From the NCBI GenBank assembly GCA_018646195.1, contig JABGVH010000148.1, positions 31,131 through 95,130 of the forward strand: 64,000 bases of DNA, given 5' to 3'. Under the pieces are notes generated by a model that saw only the letters and a list, made by a program, of their open reading frames with translations, had not been told where the DNA came from and searched no databases. This DNA comes from Halobacteriovoraceae bacterium. GTDB taxonomy: Bacteria > Bdellovibrionota > Bacteriovoracia > Bacteriovoracales > Bacteriovoracaceae. Position 1 is the first letter of the stretch; each line of letters starts with the position of its first letter. Position numbers and translations under genes: made by a program. Shown one piece after another: positions 9,140 to 19,274 of the stretch.

Positions 9140-10318
9140 ATGCTTAAGACCTCACAGCGCTATTTAGCCGCCAGTTTTATCCCTCCGTTTTTATTGAGTA
9201 CGGTTTTTTTCGTACTCTTTTTATTAACCTTTCAACTTTTTCGCATCACTCGCATTGTTATCAACAAAGGGGTCGAGCTCTCGACTCTTTTCGAGCTGAT
9301 TGGGCATATCGCCATAACTTTTCTTCCCATGGCGATTCCTCTAAGTGCCCTGTTCGCTACTATTTTTACTCTTAGTAAAATGAGCGAGGATTCTGAAATC
9401 GTCGCTATGCGCTCTTTTGGGACTACCAAGTGGCAATTGTTTACTCCATTTTTAATCATTGGTGTGATGATTGGGGCGGTTGTTTTTTCTCTCAACCAAA
9501 ACTTAATTCCCTATTCCAAGAATCAATTTAAAAATAGCATTATCAGGCTGACTTCGAGAGGAATGTTAACGGACATAAAGGCCGAGAATTTTTTTACGGA
9601 TATACCTGGTGTCACGCTTTTTGCCGAAAAAGTAGAGAACGAGGGGCAGATTTTAAAAGATGTTTTTATTCAAATCCGCCAAAAAGGGAAAGAAGAGCAA
9701 AGAGTAATTTTCGCTAAACAGGGAATACTTATCAAACAAAAAGTGGGCAAGATGGCGACCCCAAGTATTCGTTTGCATCTCTCCGATGGAAATATCATCA
9801 CCACTTCCCAGACAGAAGATAGAGAAATAGAAAAAATTCTTTTCGAGGAATATGATTTTCCTATTTTAAGTGGAGGTGAGACTCCTGGCTTCGTAACTAA
9901 AGATAGTATGCGTTCCAATCAGGAGCTGCGAGAAGTGATTCGCGCTAGAGATAAGGAACTTACTACCCTTTTGTCTAAAGACAATCGCTCTTCGCGGGAA
10001 GAGCAGCGAGTTCACGAAATCCGAAAGAGGCTTCCGAAAAGTAAAATCGAATACTGGAGCCGAATCAACACACCTCTAATCTGCTTACTTTTTATTTTCC
10101 TGGGCTTTAGCTTAGGCATTAAGAAGGGTCGTGGGCGCCAGCGAAATACCGGTGCCATTAGTTTTTTAGTGTTAGTTCTTTATTATGCATTATTTTTTGC
10201 TGGTATCAGTTACTCGCGAAAAGGTCATATCACACCTGCAATGGCGGTCTTTCTCCCTGGATTTATAATATCCGTCGTAGGCTATCGATTTTATAAAAAA
10301 TTAGATTGGATGAGTTAA
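9140..10318 (+). CDS. LptF/LptG family LPS-export permease
   Basis: Inner-membrane permease of the YjgP/YjgQ family. In known systems LptF and LptG with the LptB ATPase extract LPS from the inner membrane and push it across the LptA bridge. The 392-residue protein has the family layout: three N-terminal helices (about 15-125), a periplasmic beta-jellyroll (about 130-300) and three C-terminal helices. Only one permease gene is present here, so the partner must be elsewhere. AGGA lies about 10 nt before the ATG; GATAGT lies 6 nt before it, so a leaderless start is a second possibility. It converges on the RodZ-like gene. Confidence 0.85.
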   Translation: MLKTSQRYLAASFIPPFLLSTVFFVLFLLTFQLFRITRIVINKGVELSTLFELIGHIAITFLPMAIPLSALFATIFTLSKMSEDSEIVAMRSFGTTKWQLFTPFLIIGVMIGAVVFSLNQNLIPYSKNQFKNSIIRLTSRGMLTDIKAENFFTDIPGVTLFAEKVENEGQILKDVFIQIRQKGKEEQRVIFAKQGILIKQKVGKMATPSIRLHLSDGNIITTSQTEDREIEKILFEEYDFPILSGGETPGFVTKDSMRSNQELREVIRARDKELTTLLSKDNRSSREEQRVHEIRKRLPKSKIEYWSRINTPLICLLFIFLGFSLGIKKGRGRQRNTGAISFLVLVLYYALFFAGISYSRKGHITPAMAVFLPGFIISVVGYRFYKKLDWMS

Positions 10319-10325
10319 AGCTGGC

Positions 10326-11579
10326 TTAGTAGGCTTCGGATGTATCGACGGTTCCATCTTTCTTAAAGACAAATAATGGAATTTTAAATTTCCCGTGGCT
10401 TCCTTCCGGAAAAACAAGAGACTTAACACCTGAAGAAGTTTGAATCAAAATAGGCTTTCCGTTATAAAACATTTTAGTCGCGTTGACGTTTCCAAGAAAG
10501 ATTCGAATTTCATCTCCTCTAATTAACAAAGTACGCCCTTTTTTGAGGACGAATTTCTTGATTGGGTTCTCATCAGTTTTATAGGTGATCCAACTATCGC
10601 CCTTGACGGCATTTATGAAGAGATTTTGACGGTTTTTATCAATTGATCTTTGGGCACTTTCAGGAAAATATTTTTGTAAGTCTTCATCAGAAAGTTTCTT
10701 ATCTATTGTAAATAGTGGCAGTGTTAGAGAGCGAAAAGTAATTTTATTTTGCTCTTCAGTTTCTTTTTTATCGGTCTCTTCGTCAGCTGCTTCTGCCACA
10801 AAATCGTCATCTTCGTCGGTGGCTTTTTCAGGAGCTGCTTTCTTTTCTACCACTGGAGCTACAGCTGGGGCTGGGTTTTGAACAGGCCCTTCAACAACTT
10901 CTTCTTTTTCTATCGCCTGAACAGCTCCCTCTGAATGGCTTTTCAAAGGGGTATCGGCGTTGAGAGTTGTTGGTTCAACTACTTTCTCAACTGTCTTCTC
11001 GTTATTGGAGTTTCCAAATACAAAGAAAGCGATTAAGCCCAAGGCGAGACAAATACCGACTGCACCAAAGATAACTGGCATTACGCCATTATGATTACCC
11101 TCATCGTTACTGGTTTCTAGTAGATTCTTAGGCTGAGGAACAACATCAGAAAAAATTTCGTAAGTCTTATCGAGAACATCTAGAGTCTCGGCTTGGTTTA
11201 AACCAAGTATTCGAGAATACGATTTTATATATCCTTTAACATAGGCCTTGTCGGGAAGTTTTTCAAATAAGTCTCCCTCTAGGAACTCGAGCATGGTGAC
11301 GCTAATTTTAGTATGCTGGGAGATAATTTTTATACTGAGCTTTTTCTCTTCTCTCTTATGTTTTAGAAAGGCTCCAATAGTGACTTGCTCTGCAGGAAGC
11401 GAAGGGAGGGGCTCCGGTGCTTCTTCTTCGACTACTAAATCTTCACGAGGACTAGGAGGGGGAGCAACGTTTAGATCATCTTGAATCTCAGGATGTTCTT
11501 CGTTCTCATAATCAGAAAAAAGAAAAGGCTTTGATGCCTTTTCGTTCTGTTTTGCTTTTCCGTTTTTTCGTTTACCCAT
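10326..11579 (-). CDS. RodZ-like HTH membrane protein
   Basis: A 417-residue single-pass protein with a cytoplasmic Xre-type helix-turn-helix domain (about residues 65-140, with the YVKGYIKSYSR motif typical of RodZ), one transmembrane helix (about 167-189), an acidic alanine/glutamate-rich linker (about 195-290) and a C-terminal domain (about 300-417) resembling the extracytoplasmic domain found in RodZ proteins. RodZ anchors the MreB cytoskeleton and helps set cell shape. The N-terminus carries an extra 60-residue charged extension ahead of the HTH. It lies 3 bases after the TPR lipoprotein gene, so they are probably co-transcribed. Confidence 0.75.
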   Translation of the reverse strand: MGKRKNGKAKQNEKASKPFLFSDYENEEHPEIQDDLNVAPPPSPREDLVVEEEAPEPLPSLPAEQVTIGAFLKHKREEKKLSIKIISQHTKISVTMLEFLEGDLFEKLPDKAYVKGYIKSYSRILGLNQAETLDVLDKTYEIFSDVVPQPKNLLETSNDEGNHNGVMPVIFGAVGICLALGLIAFFVFGNSNNEKTVEKVVEPTTLNADTPLKSHSEGAVQAIEKEEVVEGPVQNPAPAVAPVVEKKAAPEKATDEDDDFVAEAADEETDKKETEEQNKITFRSLTLPLFTIDKKLSDEDLQKYFPESAQRSIDKNRQNLFINAVKGDSWITYKTDENPIKKFVLKKGRTLLIRGDEIRIFLGNVNATKMFYNGKPILIQTSSGVKSLVFPEGSHGKFKIPLFVFKKDGTVDTSEAY

Positions 11580-11582
11580 ATC

Positions 11583-12452
11583 TTAGAAATTTGTTGCTTC
11601 GAACTGGTTTAAGTCTTTCTGTGAGATAACGCGGACTTTCTTTTTAGCGCTTTTTTTAAAACTTATCTCTGGTATTTTAGGACTGTTTCTTCTTAGGTCT
11701 AATTGACGCATTTTGCTCATGGCTTTCGCAGAATACGCACTAGTTGCAAAACGGTCTACAATTTCTTTAAATTTCAAAAAAGCTTTATCCCATTGTTGCA
11801 TTTTAGTGAGAGTGATTCCTTGCTGAAAAACTGGAGCAGGATATTTTACACAGGTGCCTTTGCCTGCCTCATAGAAATTTTTCAAAGCATTAGGATAATT
11901 TTTTTGTTTTAAGCGGATTTTTCCCAAAAGAAAGTGCCCGGCACAGTAATCTAATTTATCTTTAAGCGCCTCTTCAAGCAGTGTTTCGGCGACGGCATAA
12001 TTTCTTTGCTGAAAATGAATGAGCGCAAGATTATGCTTTGTTCGATATTGATGTTTATAAATCAAATCTTTGAGAACGATTTCGTATTGGGCCTTGGATA
12101 AGTTGAATTTATTTTGATGGAAGTAAAAAGAGGCAAGATTATTACGAGCGTCTGAATTCTTTGGGTCGATTTCAATCGCTTTCAGCAAATGTGCTTGAGC
12201 GGAAGAAAAATCTCCTTTAAAAAAGTAGGCCATTCCTAAATTATTATTTATCTCTGTATCATTTGGTTTGAGCTGATTGGCCTTAATTAGATTTTCTAAG
12301 GCTGAAGTGTAATCCTTTTTTACCAGAGATTGAGTACCGGTGGAGTAATGCAGTCTCGCCAATTTGTCTTTGGGTTTTTTACCTTTCGAGCTACAAGAAA
12401 ATAGAACCAGCGACAGTGCAAAAAGCAAAGGAATAGCGAATTTGAATTTCAA
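11583..12452 (-). CDS. TPR-repeat lipoprotein (PilF/PilW-like)
   Basis: A predicted lipoprotein of about 289 residues with five or six tetratricopeptide repeats, for example ALENLIKANQLKPNDTEINN and the following repeat. An upstream ATG at 12509 gives a poor N-terminus. A TTG start at 12452 preceded by GGAG with a 7-nt spacer gives MKFKFAIPLLFALSLVLFSC, a proper lipoprotein signal, so I choose it. Such proteins act as periplasmic or outer-membrane scaffolds; PilF-type members help assemble type IV pilus secretins, but nothing else here confirms that. The RodZ-like gene follows 3 bases downstream. Confidence 0.7.
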   Translation of the reverse strand: MKFKFAIPLLFALSLVLFSCSSKGKKPKDKLARLHYSTGTQSLVKKDYTSALENLIKANQLKPNDTEINNNLGMAYFFKGDFSSAQAHLLKAIEIDPKNSDARNNLASFYFHQNKFNLSKAQYEIVLKDLIYKHQYRTKHNLALIHFQQRNYAVAETLLEEALKDKLDYCAGHFLLGKIRLKQKNYPNALKNFYEAGKGTCVKYPAPVFQQGITLTKMQQWDKAFLKFKEIVDRFATSAYSAKAMSKMRQLDLRRNSPKIPEISFKKSAKKKVRVISQKDLNQFEATNF

Positions 12453-12548
12453 ATCAATTCTCCAGATTAAGTATGCTTCTATTCTAAGAAAAACTAGGGT
12501 TAAAGGCAATAGAAGGGCTTACAGAAGTATTCCGACGAGAGCACACGG

Positions 12549-13643
12549 TTAAAGCTTTTTGAGTATCGCCAAAGTCTCAAAATGAAAAGTGCCCGGGAAA
12601 AAATCTAAAAGATGTAAGTTCGACAATTGATAATCATTTTTTATTTGATCTAAATCTCTTTTTAAAGTTGCTGGATTACAGCTGACGTAAATTAAAAGCT
12701 CGGGGGAAAATTCCTTAAGAAAATCGCCCAATTGTTTAAATCCGCTGCGTGGGGGATCAACGATAAGGCAGTCGAAATGCCCGATGCCTCGACTAGTAAG
12801 CTCATTCAGCGCTTCGGGGCGATAGAGGTCAAGCTTAAGAAATTGGCCACCAGAAGTCTCTTTAGGGGCAGTACCTGGATAATAATCGACGATAAGCCGT
12901 TCTTGTTTTTGAAAATTACTCGAGAGATTTCCAACTCCGCCAAAAAGATCCAGAATTTTAGCGCCTGGATTGAGAGTATGTGCCAAATTTTGTAAAAGCC
13001 CGGCCAGCAATTGGTTCATTGCTGGATTAACCTGAGAAAAACCGCCTTCGGCATAAGGCTTATTGCAGGAAATAAGAATTTCCTGATCTTTTTGGTAGAA
13101 CTCAACATGGCCTACAGGGTCCGGTAGACTATCCAGCCAATGATCCTGGCCAGTGTATTGCTTGATCGCCGCCTTTAATTGCGGGGCGGGTAGAAGGCAG
13201 TCTGGGACGGCCAGGATTTCCTTGCCACCAGTAAGCATAAAACCAAATTGCTTGCGGGCCTTATTAAAATGCAATTGGATACGATTGCGATAGCCCATGC
13301 GAGTAGGGCCCGGGTGACTGTGGAGCTCACCGTACTGCCAATTTTTAAAAAGGAATTCTAAATTTTTTTGCTTGAGCTCAAGCTCATAGGGGTAAGAAGT
13401 GTGTAGGAAGTGGCAGCCATTGCACTGATCATAATGGGGGCACTCGGCTTCAATCCGTTTTGCAGAGGCGCTATCAAGCTGAGTCAGCTCTGCGAATTGC
13501 ACCCCTTTGCGACTGCGTACGATAGTGGCGACACCGGTTTCTCCCGGTAGGGTTTTTGGAATAAAAGTAACTTTGTCACCTTTTTTGGAAACCCCTTGCC
13601 CCAATGGGTCAATATGCTCAATTTCAAATTGGACTTTTTTCAT
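12549..13643 (-). CDS. RNA uridine-C5 methyltransferase, TrmA/RumA family
   Basis: SAM-dependent enzyme making 5-methyluridine in rRNA or tRNA. An N-terminal TRAM-like region (1-60) is followed by an iron-sulfur cysteine cluster C68-x5-C74-x2-C77, as in RumA/RlmD. The C-terminal Rossmann methyltransferase has the SAM motif LDLFGGVGNLS, the DPPRSG motif and the catalytic cysteine motif SCNPATLKRDL. At 364 residues it is shorter than RlmD. The target base cannot be decided from sequence. It lies 96 bases upstream of the TPR gene and diverges from the K+ transporter. Confidence 0.85.
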   Translation of the reverse strand: MKKVQFEIEHIDPLGQGVSKKGDKVTFIPKTLPGETGVATIVRSRKGVQFAELTQLDSASAKRIEAECPHYDQCNGCHFLHTSYPYELELKQKNLEFLFKNWQYGELHSHPGPTRMGYRNRIQLHFNKARKQFGFMLTGGKEILAVPDCLLPAPQLKAAIKQYTGQDHWLDSLPDPVGHVEFYQKDQEILISCNKPYAEGGFSQVNPAMNQLLAGLLQNLAHTLNPGAKILDLFGGVGNLSSNFQKQERLIVDYYPGTAPKETSGGQFLKLDLYRPEALNELTSRGIGHFDCLIVDPPRSGFKQLGDFLKEFSPELLIYVSCNPATLKRDLDQIKNDYQLSNLHLLDFFPGTFHFETLAILKKL

Positions 13644-13693
13644 ATACTAATGCGGCAATATGGTCCCTAAATTTAAAAAAATCAAATACATAA

Positions 13694-13699
13694 TATCAT
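13694..13699 (+). promoter_or_regulatory. Leaderless-type -10 box of the K+ transporter gene
   Basis: TATCAT sits exactly 6 nt before the ATG at 13706; TTTAAA at 13672-13677 could be a -35 at 16-nt spacing. No Shine-Dalgarno is visible. Confidence 0.5.
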
Positions 13700-13705
13700 A
13701 ATAGT

Positions 13706-15436
13706 ATGCAGCACTTGCTATCTAAAATACCTTTTCTGATCGAGCTCTTCGTAAATGGGAGTTTTATCCTTCTCTATAGTCTGCGAAGTACCAGTTATCT
13801 ACCCAAAAGTTGGAGCCTAGAATGGGTGGCGGGGCTACTTGAAGCCGGGGCCTTCTTTGTTCCGCTGGTGCTTTTTCTGGTGGTCATCGTCAATTATATG
13901 AACTCCCACGGGTTTGAGGAATTTTTAAGGAAGTATGTCTTTTCGATCATTGTCTTCGTTCCACTCTTGATTACTTGGGGAGACTTAGAGTTTACCTTCT
14001 GGCTCTCCTCCGCTCATTTATTATCCAGCGTCCTATCACTTTATGATGACAATGAAGAGCAGTCTTATGACGAAGACTTCAAGGAAAAATCGCAATTCTT
14101 TCATGGCATTATAAATCGACCCCACCAAATGGTGCTCTTCTCTTTTACAGGCGTCATCTTGCTCGGGACTTTTCTCTTATTGCTGCCGGTCTCCTCGATC
14201 GATGGCAAGGGCATGACTTTCTCTGATGCTCTCTTTATGGCGACGTCAGCCACCTGTGTGACTGGACTTTCAACCCTTTCGATTGCCACTAAATTCAGTC
14301 TCTTTGGGCAGATGGTTATTTTATTTCTGATTCAGATTGGAGGGCTTTCAATTATGACCCTCTACTCTTTAAGTGCGATTCTTCTCGGAAAATCGATGGG
14401 GCTTAAGGACCGCATTACTATGCAGGGGTTATTGGACGTTTCAAGCCTAGAGGATCTTTTCATAATTATCGTCGATATCGTCAAATACACTTTCCTAATA
14501 GAACTCTGGGGAGGAATAGTACTGACTATTGGCTTTACCTTTGAGGGATTTGAATTTGGCCAGGCCTTGTATTATGGATTTTTTCACGCTATCTCGGCAT
14601 TTTGTAATGCTGGATTTTCTCTCTTTGAAACTAGCCTGGAGTCCTATGCCACAAAACCTTTGATCAATGGAACTATAGTCATACTTGTTTTCCTGGGTGG
14701 GCTTGGCTTTATTGTAATGAAAGAAATTCAAGAAGTAGTTCGCAGCGGGAAAAGTATTGTGAGGCTGGGCCTGCACACGAAAGTTGTTGTAACTACCACA
14801 GTGCTTTTAACAATTACCGGTTTTCTCTTTATCTTTTTTGGAGAATTCCTCAATGCTCTCGATCACTTCACTCTTTTTGAAAAATTCCAAGTAGCGCTCT
14901 TCCAATCGGTCACCTTGAGAACGGCGGGATTTAATACAATCCCTTTGACCAATCTCAATAATTATACTCTCTACGCAATGACTCTTTTTATGTTCATTGG
15001 TGGTTCACCAGGCTCTACCGCTGGTGGGATAAAATCAACAACTCTGGCGATACTGGTTCAAAGTATTAAATCGACTTTGAAAAGCGAGAAGGATGTTATT
15101 GTTTTTGGTCGCAAGATCCCAGGACAATTAGTTGTTCGGGCGACTGCCCTGACTTTTATATCTATCCTCTTCACCAGCTTTTTTATCTTAGTTATGATGA
15201 AGCTCGAGCCAGAGCAAGAATTCTTGCCACTCTTTTTCGAAGTGATAAGCGCTGGTGGTACCGTAGGTTTATCCTTGGGTATTACTCCGCAATTAACTTT
15301 AATGGGAAAATTCGCAATCTCTGCCTTGATGCTGGTTGGAAGGATTGGACCCCTGACCTTGATGCTAGCGATTGGTCAAAAAAGTATGGGAAGCGGAAAA
15401 ATTGACTACCCTGATGGCCGAATTATGATCGGATAG
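13706..15436 (+). CDS. ktrB: K+ uptake channel subunit (TrkH/KtrB family)
   Basis: Membrane subunit of a Trk/Ktr potassium uptake system. Four selectivity-loop repeats are recognisable, including TCVTGLS, FCNAGFS, LRTAGFN and SAGGTVGLS, each with the filter glycine. GGSPGSTAGGIKSTT matches the regulatory intramembrane-loop region. The 576-residue length exceeds usual KtrB because of an extra N-terminal membrane segment of about 130 residues before the first repeat. The RCK subunit follows 41 bases downstream. The single-RCK partner argues for Ktr rather than Trk. The start appears leaderless. Confidence 0.85.
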   Translation: MQHLLSKIPFLIELFVNGSFILLYSLRSTSYLPKSWSLEWVAGLLEAGAFFVPLVLFLVVIVNYMNSHGFEEFLRKYVFSIIVFVPLLITWGDLEFTFWLSSAHLLSSVLSLYDDNEEQSYDEDFKEKSQFFHGIINRPHQMVLFSFTGVILLGTFLLLLPVSSIDGKGMTFSDALFMATSATCVTGLSTLSIATKFSLFGQMVILFLIQIGGLSIMTLYSLSAILLGKSMGLKDRITMQGLLDVSSLEDLFIIIVDIVKYTFLIELWGGIVLTIGFTFEGFEFGQALYYGFFHAISAFCNAGFSLFETSLESYATKPLINGTIVILVFLGGLGFIVMKEIQEVVRSGKSIVRLGLHTKVVVTTTVLLTITGFLFIFFGEFLNALDHFTLFEKFQVALFQSVTLRTAGFNTIPLTNLNNYTLYAMTLFMFIGGSPGSTAGGIKSTTLAILVQSIKSTLKSEKDVIVFGRKIPGQLVVRATALTFISILFTSFFILVMMKLEPEQEFLPLFFEVISAGGTVGLSLGITPQLTLMGKFAISALMLVGRIGPLTLMLAIGQKSMGSGKIDYPDGRIMIG

Positions 15437-15477
15437 ATTTAAGGTTATAATGTAAGTTAAGGAAAATAGGTAAAATT

Positions 15478-16173
15478 ATGCAAGTAGCAGTTATAGGCCT
15501 TGGAACATTTGGAGCAAAAACCGCCAGTCGACTTTTTGAAAAGGGCGCTGAAGTGGTGGCCATCGATCGCGAAGAAGGATTGGTGGATAAAATTAAAGAC
15601 CGGGTAACTCACGCGGTAGTTCTGGATGTTACCAACGAGAGGGCCCTGCGCTCCGTTAATATCTCAGATGTCGATGTGGCGATTGTCGCAATCGGTGATC
15701 ATATCGAAATGAGTGTTTTGGCGGTCACAATGCTTAGGAAGCTAGGCGTAGGGCGAGTCATTGCTAGAGCGACTTCAAATCTCCATGAGCACGTGCTTCA
15801 CGAAATTGGAGCCTCCGAAATTATTAGAGTAGAAGAAGAAATGGGCGAGATTATTGCTTCGAAAATTATCGCACCCCACGTTTTACAACGTTATAACTTT
15901 GCTGCTGGTTACTCTATCGTTGAAATTAAACTAGGCAAAAAATTTGAAGGGCGGACTCTGGTGGAAAGTAAAATTCGCCAAAATTATGCCCTCAATATTG
16001 TCGCGCTTCAAAAGCGAGTTCCCTTTATTGATGAATATGGAAAGTCGGCTTATCGGGTAGATATTAATGATTGTCCAGTTCCGATGGATATTATTGAGGC
16101 CGACGATATCGTCGTCCTTGTGGGAAGTGAAAAAAACTTTAACCGTCTGTTCGCAGACTTAGCTGAGACTTAA
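15478..16173 (+). CDS. ktrA: K+ uptake regulatory subunit with RCK domains
   Basis: A 231-residue cytosolic gating subunit. The N-terminal RCK_N domain has the GLGTFGAKTASRLFEKG nucleotide-binding loop and an acidic residue after beta-2 (AIDRE), which binds NAD(H) or ATP/ADP in the family. An RCK_C domain covers about residues 140-225. One RCK_N plus one RCK_C in one chain is the KtrA pattern, whereas TrkA has two. AGG lies about 7 nt before the ATG. The HAMP-PAS gene begins 11 bases after its stop, so they likely share an mRNA. Confidence 0.9.
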   Translation: MQVAVIGLGTFGAKTASRLFEKGAEVVAIDREEGLVDKIKDRVTHAVVLDVTNERALRSVNISDVDVAIVAIGDHIEMSVLAVTMLRKLGVGRVIARATSNLHEHVLHEIGASEIIRVEEEMGEIIASKIIAPHVLQRYNFAAGYSIVEIKLGKKFEGRTLVESKIRQNYALNIVALQKRVPFIDEYGKSAYRVDINDCPVPMDIIEADDIVVLVGSEKNFNRLFADLAET

Positions 16174-16184
16174 ATAAATAAAGT

Positions 16185-17462
16185 ATGAATTTATCTTTAA
16201 GAAGAAGAGTCACGTTTAGCTTTGTCATCGCAATGATGGTGGTGTTGGTTTTTACCTTCACGGTTTTCAATTTCTTAAGCTCTCTAAGTAATGAAATTGA
16301 AGATGTTACTATTAAGTCTAGTAAGATTTCTGTAATTACAGACCAAATTAGAATTTCAGCCGTTTCAATCATAAAATCTCAAAGAAAAATCTTAATTAAA
16401 AAAGCCACTGCGAAAGATATAGAGCTAACTTTAAGTAGAATTGAGAGTTTTATTTCTCAGCTCGATGAGATTGATTCGCTCTATCGTGATCCAGAGGTTA
16501 ATAAATTCGTAGAGCGGATGAAAGATCATTTAGATTATTTAAAATCAATTCTAAGTAAGTCGGCTCAGGGAAATATCCGAGGCGGGGAAGACCAGCTCGG
16601 TCTTGGGGAAATTGAAATTTCTTCAGACAAAATTCTAGAAACCTTTTCAGATTTTCAGGAAATTCAGCTGACTCAAAGTCAAAAAAGAAACCAAAAATTT
16701 AAAGAAATTATTAAGGAAACTAAGCGCAATATGATGATCACGCTGATCATCGGCTTTTTGGGTACTATTATTCTCTCACTTGTTGTTCCAGGGAAAATCG
16801 CCCTTCCTTTTAAGAAAATTAAAGATGCCATTCGCGAACTACAGGAATGTAACTTTGATGTTTCGATCTACTATAGTCAGGATGATGAGATTGGTGACAT
16901 CGCTCGTGAAATGAATAAGATGATCCAGAGTTTTAAGCTCTTCGATGAATTGCGGACAGACCGAATCGGAGTCGAGAATCGAAAATTTGATGCCCTTGCT
17001 AATATGGTTAAAAAGCCGATCTTAGTCGCAAATGCAGAAGGGCGCCTGGTCTATATGAATAATCGCCTCTTTTCCTTATTGCAGGTCCAATCGGAGGACG
17101 TATTGGGCAAAGAGATGTCAGATACTCAGATTCCAAAAACAATTATTGAATCCTATGAGCTGGCAATTAAGCGCCGTTCAAAAATTGAGAATGCCATCAT
17201 CGAAATTCCTGCCAAGCATTTTGACGGTGAGGAAGGCCCTGAAGAGGCCAAGTTGGCCAAGAATGGCAACGGTAACGGCAATGGTAATGGCGAAAGTCAC
17301 GAAGAAAAGACCGAGGTCCATATCGAAGGTGAAGAAGAGACCACAAAAGAAAAAGAACCTGACCTTATTTTCTCAGGTTACGCCAACATCATCCCTATTC
17401 GGGGAAAAGAAAGTTCCCTAGATTATTACCTTATGGTACTGTCCGAAGAAGTTTTCGCGTAA
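16185..17462 (+). CDS. Membrane sensor with HAMP and PAS domains but no output domain
   Basis: A 425-residue protein with a histidine-kinase-like front half: TM helix about 10-30, an extracytoplasmic helical region to about residue 182, TM helix about 185-205, HAMP about 205-260, and a PAS domain about 275-345. After the PAS there is no kinase, GGDEF, EAL or methyl-acceptor domain; instead a low-complexity asparagine-glycine stretch (coded by 17263-17292), an acidic linker, and a short C-terminal segment ending at a clear stop. It is flanked at 11-12 bases by ktrA and lepA, so it looks like an intact operon member. It may act by protein-protein contact, possibly on K+ uptake, but that is inference. 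Confidence 0.75.
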   Translation: MNLSLRRRVTFSFVIAMMVVLVFTFTVFNFLSSLSNEIEDVTIKSSKISVITDQIRISAVSIIKSQRKILIKKATAKDIELTLSRIESFISQLDEIDSLYRDPEVNKFVERMKDHLDYLKSILSKSAQGNIRGGEDQLGLGEIEISSDKILETFSDFQEIQLTQSQKRNQKFKEIIKETKRNMMITLIIGFLGTIILSLVVPGKIALPFKKIKDAIRELQECNFDVSIYYSQDDEIGDIAREMNKMIQSFKLFDELRTDRIGVENRKFDALANMVKKPILVANAEGRLVYMNNRLFSLLQVQSEDVLGKEMSDTQIPKTIIESYELAIKRRSKIENAIIEIPAKHFDGEEGPEEAKLAKNGNGNGNGNGESHEEKTEVHIEGEEETTKEKEPDLIFSGYANIIPIRGKESSLDYYLMVLSEEVFA

Positions 17463-17474
17463 CAAACTAACACT

Positions 17475-19274
17475 ATGAATCAAGAGTTCATTCGCAATTT
17501 TTCTATTATTGCCCATATTGACCATGGGAAGTCGACTCTCGCCGATCGAATTATGGAACTGACTGGGGCGATTACCCAGCGGGAAAGAAAGGACCGGATA
17601 CTCGATAGCATGGATATTGAGAAAGAGCGTGGTATCACAATAAAGGCGCAAGCAGTCCGCTTGGGCTATAAGGCCAATGACGGAGAGACTTATAATTTTA
17701 ATCTTATAGACACTCCCGGGCATGTGGATTTCTCTTACGAAGTTTCTCGTTCCCTGGCCTCTTGCGACGGCGCGCTTTTAGTTGTCGACGCCTCTCAAGG
17801 AGTTGAGGCCCAGACCCTGGCCAATGTTTATATGGCCATTGAAAATGATCTCGAGATTATTCCAGTGCTTAATAAAATCGACCTGCCTCATGCAGATGCC
17901 GAAAAAGTAATAAATGAAATTGAAGAAATCATTGGCATTGAAGCAGAGAGTGCTGACCGTGTCTCGGCGAAGTCGGGACTTGGAGTAGAAGCTCTGCTTG
18001 AAACTATTGTCAAAAAAATCCCGGCACCGACTGGAAAACCTGAAAATGAATTGCAGGCCCTCATTTTTGACTCCTGGTTCGATTCCTACCAAGGGGTTGT
18101 GGTTTTGGTTAGGCTGGTTGAGGGAACCCTTAAAAAACGCGATAAAATTTACCTCAAGCAATCGGAAGAAGAGTATGAAGTTTTAAGGCTTGCGGTAAAT
18201 ACGCCCTTTTTCACAGAGATAAATGAACTCACTGCCGGTGAAGTAGGCATGGTTATTTGCGGGATAAAAACTATTCGCGATGTAAAAGTCGGCGACACTA
18301 TGGTTCACGCCAAAAATAAAAATACCCCAACCCTGGAAGGTTACGAAGAAGTGAAGCCAATGGTTTTCTGTGGCATTTTTCCAGTGGAGTCGAGCGAGTA
18401 TGTCTTATTAAAGGACTCGCTCGAAAAATTGGCATTGAATGACTCCTCGTTTACTTATGAGCCTGAAACTTCTCAGGCATTAGGTTTTGGTTTTCGTTGT
18501 GGATTCTTGGGCCTTTTACATATGAATATCGTGCAAGAGCGCTTAGAGCGAGAGTTCGAACTCAATCTCATTTCAACCGCCCCTTCGGTGAGTTACCAAG
18601 TCCGCCTAATGGATGGCACTGTAAAAGAAGTCGATAATCCTAGTGATATGCCAGAGCCTGGAGAGTTCGAGACTATTGAAGAGCCGATCGTCGCCATCTC
18701 AATACACGTGCCTAATGAATTCGTGGGGAAAATTATTACTCTCTGTGAAGAGCGCCGTGGTCGCCAAACTGAAATTAAGTATATTACAGAAGATCGGGTT
18801 CAGGTTATGTACGACCTTCCTCTTAGTGAAATGGTTTACGATTTTTACGATAAATTAAAAGGCATGACCAAAGGTTACGCCTCGATGGATTATGAGCTAA
18901 AGGGTTATGAAACGGCTGACCTGGTAAAAGTGCAAATCCTTTTAAATGGCGATGGGGTTGATGCCCTATCTATTATCTGCCATCGGGATAATTCCTTTTA
19001 TAAAGGCCGGGATTTAACTGAGAAATTGAGAAAACTTATAAGCCGCCAGCAGTTTGATATTGCTATTCAAGCGGCCATAGGCGCAAAAATACTTGCCAGA
19101 GAAACTATTAAGGCCTTGCGCAAAAATGTTCTTGCGAAGTGTTATGGTGGTGATATTTCTAGAAAACGAAAATTATTGGAAAAACAAAAAGCCGGTAAGA
19201 AAAGGATGAAAATGGTGGGGAGCGTCGAAGTTCCTCAAGAAGCCTTCCTTGCAGTCTTAAAAAGCGATGACTAA
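17475..19274 (+). CDS. lepA: Elongation factor 4 (ribosomal back-translocase)
   Basis: Translational GTPase that binds ribosomes and affects stalled or misassembled ones. It is full length at 599 residues. The G-domain motifs are clear: AHIDHGKST (G1), GITIKAQ (G2), DTPGHVDF (G3), NKIDLP (G4) and SAKSGLG (G5). The LepA-specific C-terminal domain ends in [20 protein letters not shown]. The start lies 12 bases after the HAMP-PAS gene, has no Shine-Dalgarno, and has CAAACT 6 nt upstream, a near match to the leaderless -10 pattern. Confidence 0.97.
   Translation: MNQEFIRNFSIIAHIDHGKSTLADRIMELTGAITQRERKDRILDSMDIEKERGITIKAQAVRLGYKANDGETYNFNLIDTPGHVDFSYEVSRSLASCDGALLVVDASQGVEAQTLANVYMAIENDLEIIPVLNKIDLPHADAEKVINEIEEIIGIEAESADRVSAKSGLGVEALLETIVKKIPAPTGKPENELQALIFDSWFDSYQGVVVLVRLVEGTLKKRDKIYLKQSEEEYEVLRLAVNTPFFTEINELTAGEVGMVICGIKTIRDVKVGDTMVHAKNKNTPTLEGYEEVKPMVFCGIFPVESSEYVLLKDSLEKLALNDSSFTYEPETSQALGFGFRCGFLGLLHMNIVQERLEREFELNLISTAPSVSYQVRLMDGTVKEVDNPSDMPEPGEFETIEEPIVAISIHVPNEFVGKIITLCEERRGRQTEIKYITEDRVQVMYDLPLSEMVYDFYDKLKGMTKGYASMDYELKGYETADLVKVQILLNGDGVDALSIICHRDNSFYKGRDLTEKLRKLISRQQFDIAIQAAIGAKILARETIKALRKNVLAKCYGGDISRKRKLLEKQKAGKKRMKMVGSVEVPQEAFLAVLKSDD

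Noticed and set aside
17146..17421. Second plus-strand frame inside the HAMP-PAS gene
   Set aside because: Shadow of the repeat-rich linker, no start signal, no family traits.
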